Shown piece by piece: positions 52,625 through 62,061 of a stretch of DNA of 64,000 nucleotides (the first letter of the stretch is position 1; the number at the start of each line of letters is the position of its first letter). The stretch covers positions 2,542,001 to 2,606,000 of the forward strand of contig CM074129.1 in NCBI GenBank assembly GCA_037178625.1, given 5' to 3'. The position numbers and the translations under genes are program-made. This DNA comes from Skeletonema tropicum (Eukaryota; Bacillariophyta; Thalassiosirophyceae; Thalassiosirales; Thalassiosiraceae). Below the pieces are notes generated by a model. It worked only from the letters and a program-made list of their open reading frames with translations. It was not told the DNA's origin and did not search any database.

Positions 52625-53287
52625 ATGGGCAATCGGTCGAGTAGTCCATCAAGCGAAGAAGAAGGATCTTCATCGGGTATGTATCTCACGCCCGAATTGC
52701 AAGGTAAGTCATCACGACATAAATAAGTGATTAGTTTAGGATGGTATTCAGGAGCTGTTACTGGGACATTGCTCATCTAAAAAATGATGTGTCTTTAATT
52801 ATTTTCGTTCTTCCACACATCGCTGACAATCACTGTCTTTGTGCATGCTTACCATTATCTAACACTAACACTACGATACAAAGGAAAAATAAACTCTGAC
52901 TTTGAAGAGAAAATCATTCAAGCTCAATGGAATACATACAGGAAAGCCCACATTGAACGGTACCAACAACGTGAAGTACAGAATGCCCAGCGTCAACACG
53001 AATTACAGCAGAAACAACAACAATTGCAGCAGCAAGCAAAAGTGGTTCACGACGAGTTAGACAGATTGGTGGATGGGGCACAGAGTAAAATTGCGGACGC
53101 GACTGTGGCATTAGAATATGATGTGAAACGTTTGTCAGAAAAGTTCCAGGAGAGTGAAGTTAGTGGAGGAGAAAAATGTGTTGACGTTAGAGCGGAACTG
53201 TCTCGTTGCTACAATGCATTGGATAGTGGAGAGTGTCAGGTGTTTGCAAAGAAGTTGGAAAAGTGTGTTACTGAAGCACTGGCTTGA
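52625..53287 (+). CDS. CHCH-domain protein, MICOS Mic19/CHCHD3-like
   Basis: Two exons, 52625-52703 and 52884-53287, with a 180-bp GT-AG intron in phase 1; the product is 160 residues. It starts MGNRSSS, an N-myristoylation consensus as in CHCHD3. The middle is a coiled coil rich in Gln and Lys. The C-terminus is a twin C-x9-C domain (CVDVRAELSRC, then CQVFAKKLEKC, about 124-155), oxidised by the Mia40 pathway in the intermembrane space. Myristoyl start, coiled coil and C-terminal CHCH in this order match Mic19 of the MICOS cristae-organising complex. The first exon is too short to stand out as an open frame alone. Confidence 0.85.
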
Positions 53288-53506
53288 ATGTGATGTGTGT
53301 TGGAGTGCACCTACTTTGAGGGGCTATTTATTCAGTCGCAAAGAAAAGATTTGAAATAAATCAGAAACCAAAAAAGTATTGTAATGCAGCTAGCCCTCGA
53401 CTACTGAAGTGTGTTTTTGACTTATTTTAAGAGCATGTCAATGTTCCACCCCTGTCTTGGAAAAAGATGTAGGTAGCAATAGGGGTTTAAGAGTAGCAGG
53501 GAACGA

Positions 53507-54055
53507 TCACAAGTCTAAACTGAATATGATGTCATCATCATCATCATCTATATTGACCCCTTTGAGCTTGTTGAGAATATGATGTCTGTCAGATTTCCTT
53601 AAATTTTGGCTGTTAGCGGAAGAGACCTTCGCTAACTCCCATCCATCATTGCCTCTTCCTCTCGGTGCAAGCTGTTGCACCTGCACCACCCTTGCTTCCT
53701 TCTCCTTGTCCTTCTTCTCCGTCTTCTGTACAGGTTTCCTTGTTAGGTATGTGGAAGGATGAGGATAATCACGAGCACGGGAATGCTTCCCTATTCTGGC
53801 TTTCATCAGCGCAATATCATACTCAGCCTGGCGACGGTTGAGATCGATTTGAAGTTCAGAGGGGGTCTTCTTGACATGATCTTTTGGAAATGGGATAGGC
53901 GCACTTGTACTTGTTAGCTGCGTAGTATGTGGGTTTGTGGTCACCATGTATTCCTTCTGTGACGTTGGGCTTAGTTCCTTCGTCTTGTACTTAGAGCCTG
54001 GATCGTTTGCTGGGATGGAGATGGTAACTGGAAGTTCTGGGAAAGGAACTAACAT
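53507..54055 (-). CDS. unrecognised TPSEL-family protein, member 1 (divergent)
   Basis: The frame is open to about 54139, but the first ATG in it is at 54055, so the 5' end is uncertain (an upstream exon is possible). The protein shares with the two proteins at 55921 and 57580 the module APIPFPKDHVKKTPSELQI, followed by RRQAEYD. After a Lys/Arg-rich middle and a stretch of six Asp it ends IIFSLDL, the same C-terminal form as the others. I do not recognise the family. Composition suggests a largely disordered, soluble protein. Confidence 0.65.
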   Translation of the reverse strand: MLVPFPELPVTISIPANDPGSKYKTKELSPTSQKEYMVTTNPHTTQLTSTSAPIPFPKDHVKKTPSELQIDLNRRQAEYDIALMKARIGKHSRARDYPHPSTYLTRKPVQKTEKKDKEKEARVVQVQQLAPRGRGNDGWELAKVSSANSQNLRKSDRHHILNKLKGVNIDDDDDDIIFSLDL

Positions 54056-54642
54056 CCCCAGATCCAAGTCTCCGCTGGAGGTGGAGATTGACCAGGTCGT
54101 TTTGCTTGTTGCATATTGAAATGAGAGGGTAGGGAACAATCATGTCAAGTGCACCGATCGATGCAATACTTTTATAAGCTTTCTGCGACTACACGATTAA
54201 TTGCAATAATCTGCAAGCTAGAGTCAAGCTTTGGATCGATGGCTTCATAAGTATGAGACAGGGGCGTCATCAACATCGATGGTGTCATGCAGTTTTCAAT
54301 CTTTCTTAATTTGCATTTCACATTACCTAGAAGTATGTAGTTCGCACCTAGGTTGATTGAAAGTTCAACGTGACACCAATTTTCTCATAAGCGTGTCATC
54401 AACTTGGATGCAAGCTTCAACTGACAAATACTAAACGCGCTTTGCAATTAGAAGAAAAGTTACATTTGTCAGTTTCATCACTTCAATCGACAAAGAAAAC
54501 GTCGGATTCCACGTTTAAGATTGATATTGAAGCTGCTGCCATCATGAGAAATCCAGACTGCCTACCTCTGCCTGACTAAGCTGACTAAGCTCCGCCAAGG
54601 TGCCGTGGAACGCATTCCACATTTTTACCGACCTCGTCATCG
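54056..54642. other. 5' region of member 1, nothing else seen
   Basis: No supported gene; presumably holds the promoter of the minus-strand gene at 53507 and that of the short + gene at 54643. Confidence 0.4.
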
Positions 54643-55119
54643 ATGAAGATTCTTCATCACGGCAGAACGAATGCACAAATGTTCTTACCGCTTACAGCCA
54701 AGTGTGGGGATGCGATTGATGTAGCCACAGCACCTACACTACTAAACAGCATGATCACCATGAATAGTTCCCCACCATTGTCCAGTTTCAGCAGCTTTGC
54801 CCACGCGCACGCGACTCCTATCACGCCAAGATTGTACAATAAGGTAGGCGCTCTACAAGGCGAGTCACCATTGGCTCCAGCGCTGAAGTGCTCTCGAAAA
54901 GCAAGTGCACAAGGTGCAGTCATATCCAAGAGACCAGATGGCCTTCATTTTCTCATGACGCCATGTTCTATTCGCAGTCTACTGCCCGATCAAGCATACT
55001 ACACCAAGTTTGATGAGGGCAAGAGCTTAAAGCATCAAGATCAAACATCCAAGAGCAGCCAACGTCTACGAAAAGTGAGTTTTGACTTGGAGCCTCGAAT
55101 TCTTCAAGAATCCAAGTGA
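54643..55119 (+). CDS. unrecognised 158-residue protein with an RVxF-like motif
   Basis: A single frame from an ATG to a TGA. No domain is recognised. The N-terminal half is Ser/Ala/Thr-rich. Near the C-terminus RLRKVSFDLEP contains K-V-S-F, which fits the RVxF consensus for docking to protein phosphatase 1. The middle has a compact hydrophobic segment (GLHFLMTPCSIRSLLP). It lies among members of the TPSEL family but lacks their motif. It may be an exon of a longer gene. Confidence 0.4.
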   Translation: MKILHHGRTNAQMFLPLTAKCGDAIDVATAPTLLNSMITMNSSPPLSSFSSFAHAHATPITPRLYNKVGALQGESPLAPALKCSRKASAQGAVISKRPDGLHFLMTPCSIRSLLPDQAYYTKFDEGKSLKHQDQTSKSSQRLRKVSFDLEPRILQESK

Positions 55120-55920
55120 TGCGACGGCAAGGTGGAAAACAATGTACATGAAAAGTTGTATAGAACGAAATCAAGCACAAATTGTACATACTGTGATTCT
55201 ATTCACACTTTTTCTCAACTGTCTGCGCTATCCTGCAGTGCATGTAACAAAAATTGAGCGAACCGGCGACTGTACATCTTCTTGCGACTTAGTTTGCACG
55301 ATGCACTTGCACTGATGGAGAAATATGTCATAGAATACTGAGCTTATAAAAAACTTGTAGTATATAATATCGTAGCCTTCCTGACTATCCGTGAGAATCC
55401 CCAGTCAATCTTCCTGTCTGCTTATACATAGATTTCTGATTTTGCATGTGAGCAGGAAAAATTGAGTAAGCACCCAAGAATTTTGGAAATTGCAAGCCAT
55501 AGTTGTGACTTACATGCAAAGAGCCAGTGTGAAAGATGACGCAAATGTGCTTTATCGATTGGCGGCCGCAAGTAGAGCAGACAACTGAGAGTTCCAAACA
55601 AGCAACAACAATTTCACAAAACAAAATAATAGCCTAATTGTTCGTTACTTTAGCTCACGGTTTCTAGCAATGGTTTATACAACTTTGCACAACCAATATT
55701 CTACATACACATTGGTCGTCGTTTTCGTTGCAGGCAATAGGTCTTCTAATGCAACATAGCGTTCTTTAGCTTGATATATACATTGATCCAAAGGATTGAA
55801 TCAAGTTTGGTCTTGAGGATTAGGGATAGATAGGTAGGATGAAATAGTATGATATAGCGCGTCACCACACGTCGAAGAGATGTGTGGCAACTTCTATGCA
55901 CAGTCATCTCTAGCACTCAA
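55120..55920. other. intergenic, nothing recognised
   Basis: A/T-rich, with short frames on both strands and no motif. It separates the + gene ending at 55119 from the end of the minus-strand gene at 55921. Confidence 0.4.
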
Positions 55921-56682
55921 TCATAGCTCTAGATTGAAAACGCAGTCGTCGCCATCCTGGTCATCACATGTTGATGTCAAGAATGACTTCTTAGATGCAT
56001 CCATTGATGCACTGGGCCCGACTGCTAACCCTTGCGATGACGGAGAAGCCATCATATCCTCTACTGTATTTTCATCCTGCTCCTCAATGCAATTGAACCC
56101 CCACCCTCCGGGATCCGACTGATGAGAACGATGCGCGTGTTGATGGTCGTGCATAGTCATCAACTCCTCATCGTTCGCCTGCTTCGTCTTCACGACGCCC
56201 TGCAGACTCTTCTGACTGAGGGGATGGACGACACCGCCATTTTCCAAGCACTCTCGTTGGATCTGACTTTGCATCCCGACAACTAGGCGGGCATACATCC
56301 GGACATCGTCATACTCTGCGCGGCGCATGTCATCTGCCAGCTGAAGTTCGGATGGAGTGCGATGGATATGAGATTTTGGGAGCGGAATGATGTTGCTGGT
56401 CATAGCAGGGGTTTGAAGGGAGGAAGGGCCGGATGAGGGAGAAGTCTTCTTGGTCGACGGGCGTGTGACCCGGAGCATTTTCTTGGTCATCGTGTCGTTG
56501 ACGCGGCTTGATGATGGTGATGCCTGCTGCATATGCGATTGATTTTGGGGCGGATACTGTTGATGTGGATTCTTGATGGGCCGAGAAGCACGGCTGGCTC
56601 TTGCTTGGTCGAGACTGCCCGACATGGAAATAAAATGATGGTAGTGCAGGCGATGGTAGACCCTTGTTGTTTTAGGGGTCAT
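55921..56682 (-). CDS. unrecognised TPSEL-family protein, member 2
   Basis: A 253-residue single-exon protein from the ATG at 56682 (a second ATG at 56625 is also possible). The first 100 residues are Ser/Pro/Gln/Arg-rich and probably disordered. The conserved core at about 110-150 reads IPLPKSHIHRTPSELQLADD, then RRAEYDDVRMYARLVVGMQSQ, predicted as one or two amphipathic helices. A second conserved segment (KTKQANDEELMTMH) and IEEQDE follow. The C-terminus is acidic and ends CVFNLEL. It is transcribed divergently from member 3, with 0.9 kb between the starts. Confidence 0.8.
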   Translation of the reverse strand: MTPKTTRVYHRLHYHHFISMSGSLDQARASRASRPIKNPHQQYPPQNQSHMQQASPSSSRVNDTMTKKMLRVTRPSTKKTSPSSGPSSLQTPAMTSNIIPLPKSHIHRTPSELQLADDMRRAEYDDVRMYARLVVGMQSQIQRECLENGGVVHPLSQKSLQGVVKTKQANDEELMTMHDHQHAHRSHQSDPGGWGFNCIEEQDENTVEDMMASPSSQGLAVGPSASMDASKKSFLTSTCDDQDGDDCVFNLEL

Positions 56683-57579
56683 TGCCACGTTCCATCCGGG
56701 GTGGTAGTGGTGCCAGTAGATTCAATAATTCGAAGGGGAATTTATTGGAAAGTCATCACCATCAGCTGGCAGCTGCTCGCTGCTGGCCACAATACTTTAC
56801 AGTGTGGCGCTGCGAGAAGCTGTTGAGAGATTCATGTCGCTGTCATAGATTCTGATCGGTGATCTGTGGCTGACACCCCCTTTCACCAACCAATCAATTT
56901 GTGGCTGTCGGCGCGTGAGTGTCGGAGGTTCAGCTGCATTTCGGGAAGCACGTCGGAGTGGCGCCTGTTGAGCGCCTGTCTTGGTCCGGCGTCTGGATGT
57001 CCCGTACACCACTCGACTGACGGAAAAGGGAACAGGCCTCTTCGCTCTTCCAGTCCTAATGCCGGCATCGTGGGAATTGTGACCCTCAAAATTTATACCC
57101 CCTTTTAAACCATTCAAAACTATCTTAGGGTGTAGTATGATTACTAGTCAGTGATTATATTCTGAGTGTGTATCCTTTTGCAATTGTGATAAAATAATAT
57201 CTAATATGACCCCCTGCCTCGCAGACTCTCCTGGGAGGTTCTGCAAGATGGCTTCAGCCTAATTTAGACGGAGCGTGTCATCTCTCATGCGTGGTTGAAG
57301 TCTCTCAGCTGGCTTGAGCTCGTTCCCTCTGCTTTGACCTCTGTTTTGCACGTCCTACCACTGCGAAACGCTGAAGCGAACTCTCTTGAAGTAAGCAATG
57401 CCACGATGAACCTGGAGCTGCCTTCCTAAGTAAGTATGTGTGCGTTCGCTTCATTTCAACCATAAAATAATTGCACACACTCTACCTCTTGACATTCGAC
57501 CAAACCCATCCAACTCCCATCCAATCATAAGCATTGATACCTGATCACCCAAAGTCATTAATCTTAATATTATTAAAGA
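56683..57579. promoter_or_regulatory. shared intergenic region between divergent paralogues
   Basis: 897 bp separate the ATG codons of members 2 and 3 of the TPSEL family, so it should contain both promoters. The last 80 bases before 57580 are A/T-rich. Frames at 56797-57117 on the minus strand and 56866-57108 on the plus strand overlap each other and look non-coding. Confidence 0.5.
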
Positions 57580-58203
57580 ATGGCAGCATTTCGTCCAGTA
57601 ACCGCAAAGAAGAACGAGAACACCAACACAAGACGTGCACGAGCTCTCTCGCTCTCATCAAGCCCTTACGGTAACAGCCCGACACGATCGGCTCAACGTC
57701 ACCACAAGACGTCGCCATTAAGCAAGAGCACAACCTCTAGCGCACCCATATCTCTCCCTGAATCTCACATCCGTCGAACACCGTCAGAGCTGCAACTGGC
57801 GGATGACATTCGTCGAGCTGAGTACGAAGACGTTCGCATGTATGCCCGCCTTGTGGTGGGGATGCAATCGCAGTGCGTTGCGTCTGGCTACGTCCACCCC
57901 CGCACTCGCAAGATCCTAAATGATATGATCAAGACCAAGGAGGCCAACGATCAAGAGCTCGAGATGTTGCATCATCATCAAGAGCAAGATGACTGTGATT
58001 GGAATGTCAATTACATCGAAGAACAAGGAGAATACGGACCGTCCCAGGTGCCTCCTTGTCATCACCTGGGGGCTAGAATAACGTCCGTTTCACCAGAGAA
58101 CATTGTAAAGACTCAAAGTAATTCCTCCATGTCAAATGCGCTAGGTGTTGATGTTGATGATGAGGAGGACAGCGAGGAGGGTGTCTTCAGCATGGACCTC
58201 TAA
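57580..58203 (+). CDS. unrecognised TPSEL-family protein, member 3
   Basis: A 207-residue single-exon protein. After a basic Ser/Arg-rich N-terminus (about 55 residues) comes the conserved core ISLPESHIRRTPSELQLADD, then RRAEYEDVRMYARLVVGMQSQ, nearly identical to member 2. The second conserved segment (KTKEANDQELEMLH) and IEEQGE follow. The tail is acidic (DVDDEEDSEEG) and ends VFSMDL. The strong conservation of the core against variable flanks shows purifying selection on one module. Function unknown. Confidence 0.82.
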   Translation: MAAFRPVTAKKNENTNTRRARALSLSSSPYGNSPTRSAQRHHKTSPLSKSTTSSAPISLPESHIRRTPSELQLADDIRRAEYEDVRMYARLVVGMQSQCVASGYVHPRTRKILNDMIKTKEANDQELEMLHHHQEQDDCDWNVNYIEEQGEYGPSQVPPCHHLGARITSVSPENIVKTQSNSSMSNALGVDVDDEEDSEEGVFSMDL

Positions 58204-58822
58204 TATGTAGAGCTTCGCTAATCCTCAAGTCCGTCCTCACTGTCACTGGCTGCATCTTAAGTGCCAGCACCGAATGTACGAGAAGACGACGAGTCATAGA
58301 TTAGAATGAACAGGATAGATGATTGCTACTGCCAGAATTAGGAATTAGGAAAAGATTCCTTCGAATCACCACGTTTCTCTCCTCCGCTACCTTTCTGAAA
58401 GGGTGCACATAATGTATAGACGGAGAGTTGTATCATACACAGTCTGTGGCTAATACAAGGCCGACTGTTGATATTTGCTATGCACAAATTAAGATCGGAA
58501 GAAATAAAATTAACGCTAGTATTTGCATGTATTGAAATTTCCTACCTGCACACTTCTTGTCTCTACCGCTAGCCGACTCTTGCGTGGCATTGAGGTGTGC
58601 AGGTAAAGACGTCCACGACGCTGTTGTCACTTACCATTACCACCCACCTGAGATCTAATTATTCGTTGCGTGCTTGCAAGTATGTCAGTTAAGAACACGA
58701 AGAGCCTGCACAAAATAGCAAGTGGACGGTAGGCAAGTAAAACGAAGTAGTAAGTACCATATGGCCGCTCCACCGACACAATCAATGCACCTGAGAAGAG
58801 ATATATGATCAGTAATTACTAT
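58204..58822. other. intergenic with an 11-bp inverted repeat
   Basis: No gene is supported. TACCTGCACAC at 58543-58553 and its complement at 58595-58605 could form a stem with a 41-base loop. The rest is A/T-rich. Confidence 0.5.
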
Positions 58823-60115
58823 TCAAAATAAATCATCGTAATACACGCATTCAAGAGTGAGCCCTTCCGGAGGTGCTGGCTTGCAAGGATTGCTCTTTCT
58901 TGATTTGACGCCACTTCGATCTATTTGCAACAATTCTATCAATTGTGCTTGCTCCATGTTGCCTAGCCAAACTTGAATTGCAGTTCCAACCATATTCCGA
59001 ATCATTTTGTACAAAGCTCCTTCAATTAGAAAGTCTATTCGATAATTACCTTCTTCACCAATGAAACCCAAATGAGATTCTCCAAGACTCTCATTAACCA
59101 GCTCAACTTTGTGTATCGTTCTAATTGTGTTTATTTTTCTTCCTGCTCTCTTTTCGTTTTGTTCTAACTGACCACCGAAAGCTTTGAAGTCGTGTGTTCC
59201 TACATACAGCTCGAGGATTGATTTCAAGCGAGATATGTCGTCTGTAGTAATCGCATAAGGTGGTCCAGATGATGGCGCAAAAGACGGTCTATGCACAAAG
59301 TGGGTGCGTGTGAATCTTTCCATCTGATCAAATAACGTTGGCCCAAGTGTCAACCGATAAGAATACCACTTGCTAGTTGAACTTTGAATAGCATGCCAGA
59401 GTCGCAAGCGCGGCAATGCAGAGAGATGCTGCAGCTCTTCTTCATTGCTCTCGTCTTCAGATGTTTGTCCTTTCGCTGTCATCACATACGGAGCTAATTG
59501 TAATTGGAACATCCTAATCTCCATGCGCAGCATCCTATTCATAGAATATTGCAACTCATTGCAGAAATCTGCGCTGACACTATTCCTTTCGCTTTCTGTC
59601 GCATTGGGCATTACTGACGGGAAAGGTATCTCCTCTTGAAACAGATCGAAGTGAATTGCTTGACCACGAGCATGTACTCCTGCGTCCGTTCTACCAGCTC
59701 CAACCACAGCAATTCGTCTATTATATCGACGATACAGAGCTTCCTCTATTTCTCCTTGAATTGTTGTCCTATGCGGCTGCAGCTGCCACCTATGACACAA
59801 CAGATGATGATATGTATAAGCATGAGATTGTGCAGGATGAAAGTTTTAACGAAACAATAAGATAGTCACGTACCCACAGAATGGCGTTCCGCAGTAAGAT
59901 ACTCGAGAGCGAAACCTAACTTTCTTCCCTTGATCATCTAGTTGATTGTCGTTAAGCTGATGGCTGTCAGTATCAGCTGCAGCGGACAGAGATAGACGTA
60001 CATCACGAGGAGACAGATGTTGTGGAGAAAGATGATGTGAAGCATCCAGAAATGCAATCGTCAGGTATATGATAGATGCAAGAACGACGCAAGTCAATAC
60101 GTAACGGGATGCCAT
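58823..60115 (-). CDS. tRNA pseudouridine synthase, TruA family
   Basis: Two exons, 60115-59874 and 59789-58823, with an 84-bp GT-AG intron in phase 2. The splice joins YCGTPFCG to WQLQPHRTTIQGEIEEAL, the TruA N-terminal signature. The catalytic Asp is in AGRTDAGVHA at about residue 116. Further motifs: FKAFGG, NYRIDFLIEGALYKMIRNMVG. TruA makes pseudouridine at tRNA positions 38-40. 402 residues in all; the N-terminus from ATG 60115 (MASRYVLTCVVLASIIYLTIAF) is hydrophobic, like a signal anchor with an A-F, so targeting to plastid or the secretory route is likely. An ATG further upstream in frame is also possible. Confidence 0.9.
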
Positions 60116-60422
60116 GTTAGAAAGAGGGAGTGTACTCAAATAAGTTGTAGCATGATAGCACATCGCACTATGCAATGCACTTTGATTTGCACTTTGCCTG
60201 GCTGCTGGCTGATGATGCAGGGCGCGCCATTCTCGCACTCAGCACTCAAGCAAGCACTCAGCAAAAAAATTATCATCACGCATGTTTGCGTAGTCGTCCG
60301 CCTAAACTGCAAGAATAACTGTCACCAAAGTATTGTACGCAGCAGCTCCAAGCGTCGTTTCAATTGTTTTCGTTGGTTTCATTCACTTCCACCACAGCGA
60401 GGCACCAATCTACACAATAAAG

Positions 60423-61202
60423 ATGGAAGGGAAATCAGCAATCACAGCGATATCATGGACAGGGGGCAAAGATTGTAATCTGGCGTTGCTCTATGCCGAG
60501 AGAGACCCATCATTGGATGTTCGATATCTCGTTGTCTTCCGTATAAGCGAGAAAGCATTTCATGCACATCCGATACCTCTCATGAGACAGCAGGCAAGCA
60601 GTTTAGGATTAGAACTCCTATTTGTTGACTTTCCCGAGGGAACTACTGATTATTTTCAAGCATATGTGGATGGAATACGCAATTTACATGATGTCTATGG
60701 AATAACGACAATATCTACTGGAGATATGGATCTGGTCGGGACAATGGAACGTAATTGGATGGAAAGATGCTGTGAAGCTGCAGGCATCAAGGTACATTTG
60801 CCTTTGTGGGCAATCAATCGCGAAGAAGCTTTGAGTACAATGATTGAGGAAGGTTTCGAGATCATCTTCTCATGCGTGAAGTCACCCTTTTTTGATGGGA
60901 GCTGGATCAATCGAAAATTAGATAGAATCGCACTAGAGGATATGAAGAAGATTATCAGCAGTGGCTTGACACAAGAGCAGATAAACGATGGAGTGAAGCC
61001 TTTAGATCTTTGTGGAGAGCGCGGAGAGTATCACACCATGTGTATCGGTGGTCCTCTCTACAAGAATAAGATCTGCCTGGGCATAAATGACGAGCCAAAT
61101 AAGCAAGTGACAAAACAGACTTCTTGGAAGGGCAACATCCATAACTCAAGTTGTATATGGACAATATCACTTAAAGATGACGTCGTAGGAGGAAACTATT
61201 GA
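60423..61202 (+). CDS. DPH6: diphthine-ammonia ligase
   Basis: Catalyses the ATP-dependent last step of diphthamide formation on elongation factor 2 (diphthine plus ammonia gives diphthamide). 259 residues from the ATG at 60423, the start that places the PP-loop SWTGGKDC near residue 12, as in the family. The signature [10 protein letters not shown] is near the C-terminus, preceded by [23 protein letters not shown]. The C-terminal Rid-like domains of the long yeast and human forms are absent, so this is the short archaeal-type architecture. An open frame continues upstream of the ATG but with non-ATG starts. Confidence 0.88.
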   Translation: MEGKSAITAISWTGGKDCNLALLYAERDPSLDVRYLVVFRISEKAFHAHPIPLMRQQASSLGLELLFVDFPEGTTDYFQAYVDGIRNLHDVYGITTISTGDMDLVGTMERNWMERCCEAAGIKVHLPLWAINREEALSTMIEEGFEIIFSCVKSPFFDGSWINRKLDRIALEDMKKIISSGLTQEQINDGVKPLDLCGERGEYHTMCIGGPLYKNKICLGINDEPNKQVTKQTSWKGNIHNSSCIWTISLKDDVVGGNY

Positions 61203-62061
61203 ATACGTAATGGATAAGTATCACACTATGCAATGCTACGATGAATGCTACCAAATGCTCCGGAGATTATATTATGCTGTCACTTCGCTTCATTGCTCGA
61301 CTCTGGACTCTGGAAGATCCCAGATCCCAGTCATCATATCCAAATATCGCTATCGTCTGTTTTCGTCCGAAACCTCCCACATCAACATCACGAGTGCAAA
61401 ATCCAAAAACCAAAAATCAACACACAGAACGCACAAAGAAGCTGATAAGTATCATTGTTAGTGAGGCTGGGCTTGAGCAACCATATCCCCCCATTGGAAG
61501 TTGCAAATCAAACGTAAGTGATTCTATGTAAATATCTGAGTTTGAAGCGCCGTGTTGGCGGTGGAAGGGCGAGGTGGTTCCTCTGAGCACAAGATTGGCA
61601 AGAAAAAAAAATAAAATACATATCCGGGATAAGTGCATGTGATGTTGGTGGGCCATGCTTTCAAAATGGAAATCAACAACTGCGAGATCACATTCAAATA
61701 TAGGCTGGGGTAGTTAAATGAGATATTGATATTAGTCAGTCATCGTCGATTATCAAGAAAATTAAGAGGGGTAACAATTTACAATTAATTACGCAGGTGC
61801 TGGGCTGATGGAAAACCGCCGCGTCACACCAGCGTGTCATGATTCCTCAGTGATGCAATCAGCGACGTTTTTATACAATATATCCTTTGAAATTATTCTA
61901 ACACCCCACCTCTGCAAAATTCATCTCTTTTAATGTTCCTCGCAGTCAGTGCACGCTATTATTTATTTAATTTTTTCATGAGAGCATCTCAATAAATTTC
62001 CCTGCCGGAAGTATCTCATTACACGCAACAACTGTCATTTTATATAGTTAGGGAAGACAAC
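61203..62061. other. intergenic, nothing recognised
   Basis: Short overlapping + frames at 61210-61531 have no motif. A/T-rich DNA from 61660 on is the probable promoter of the gene starting at 62062. Confidence 0.4.
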
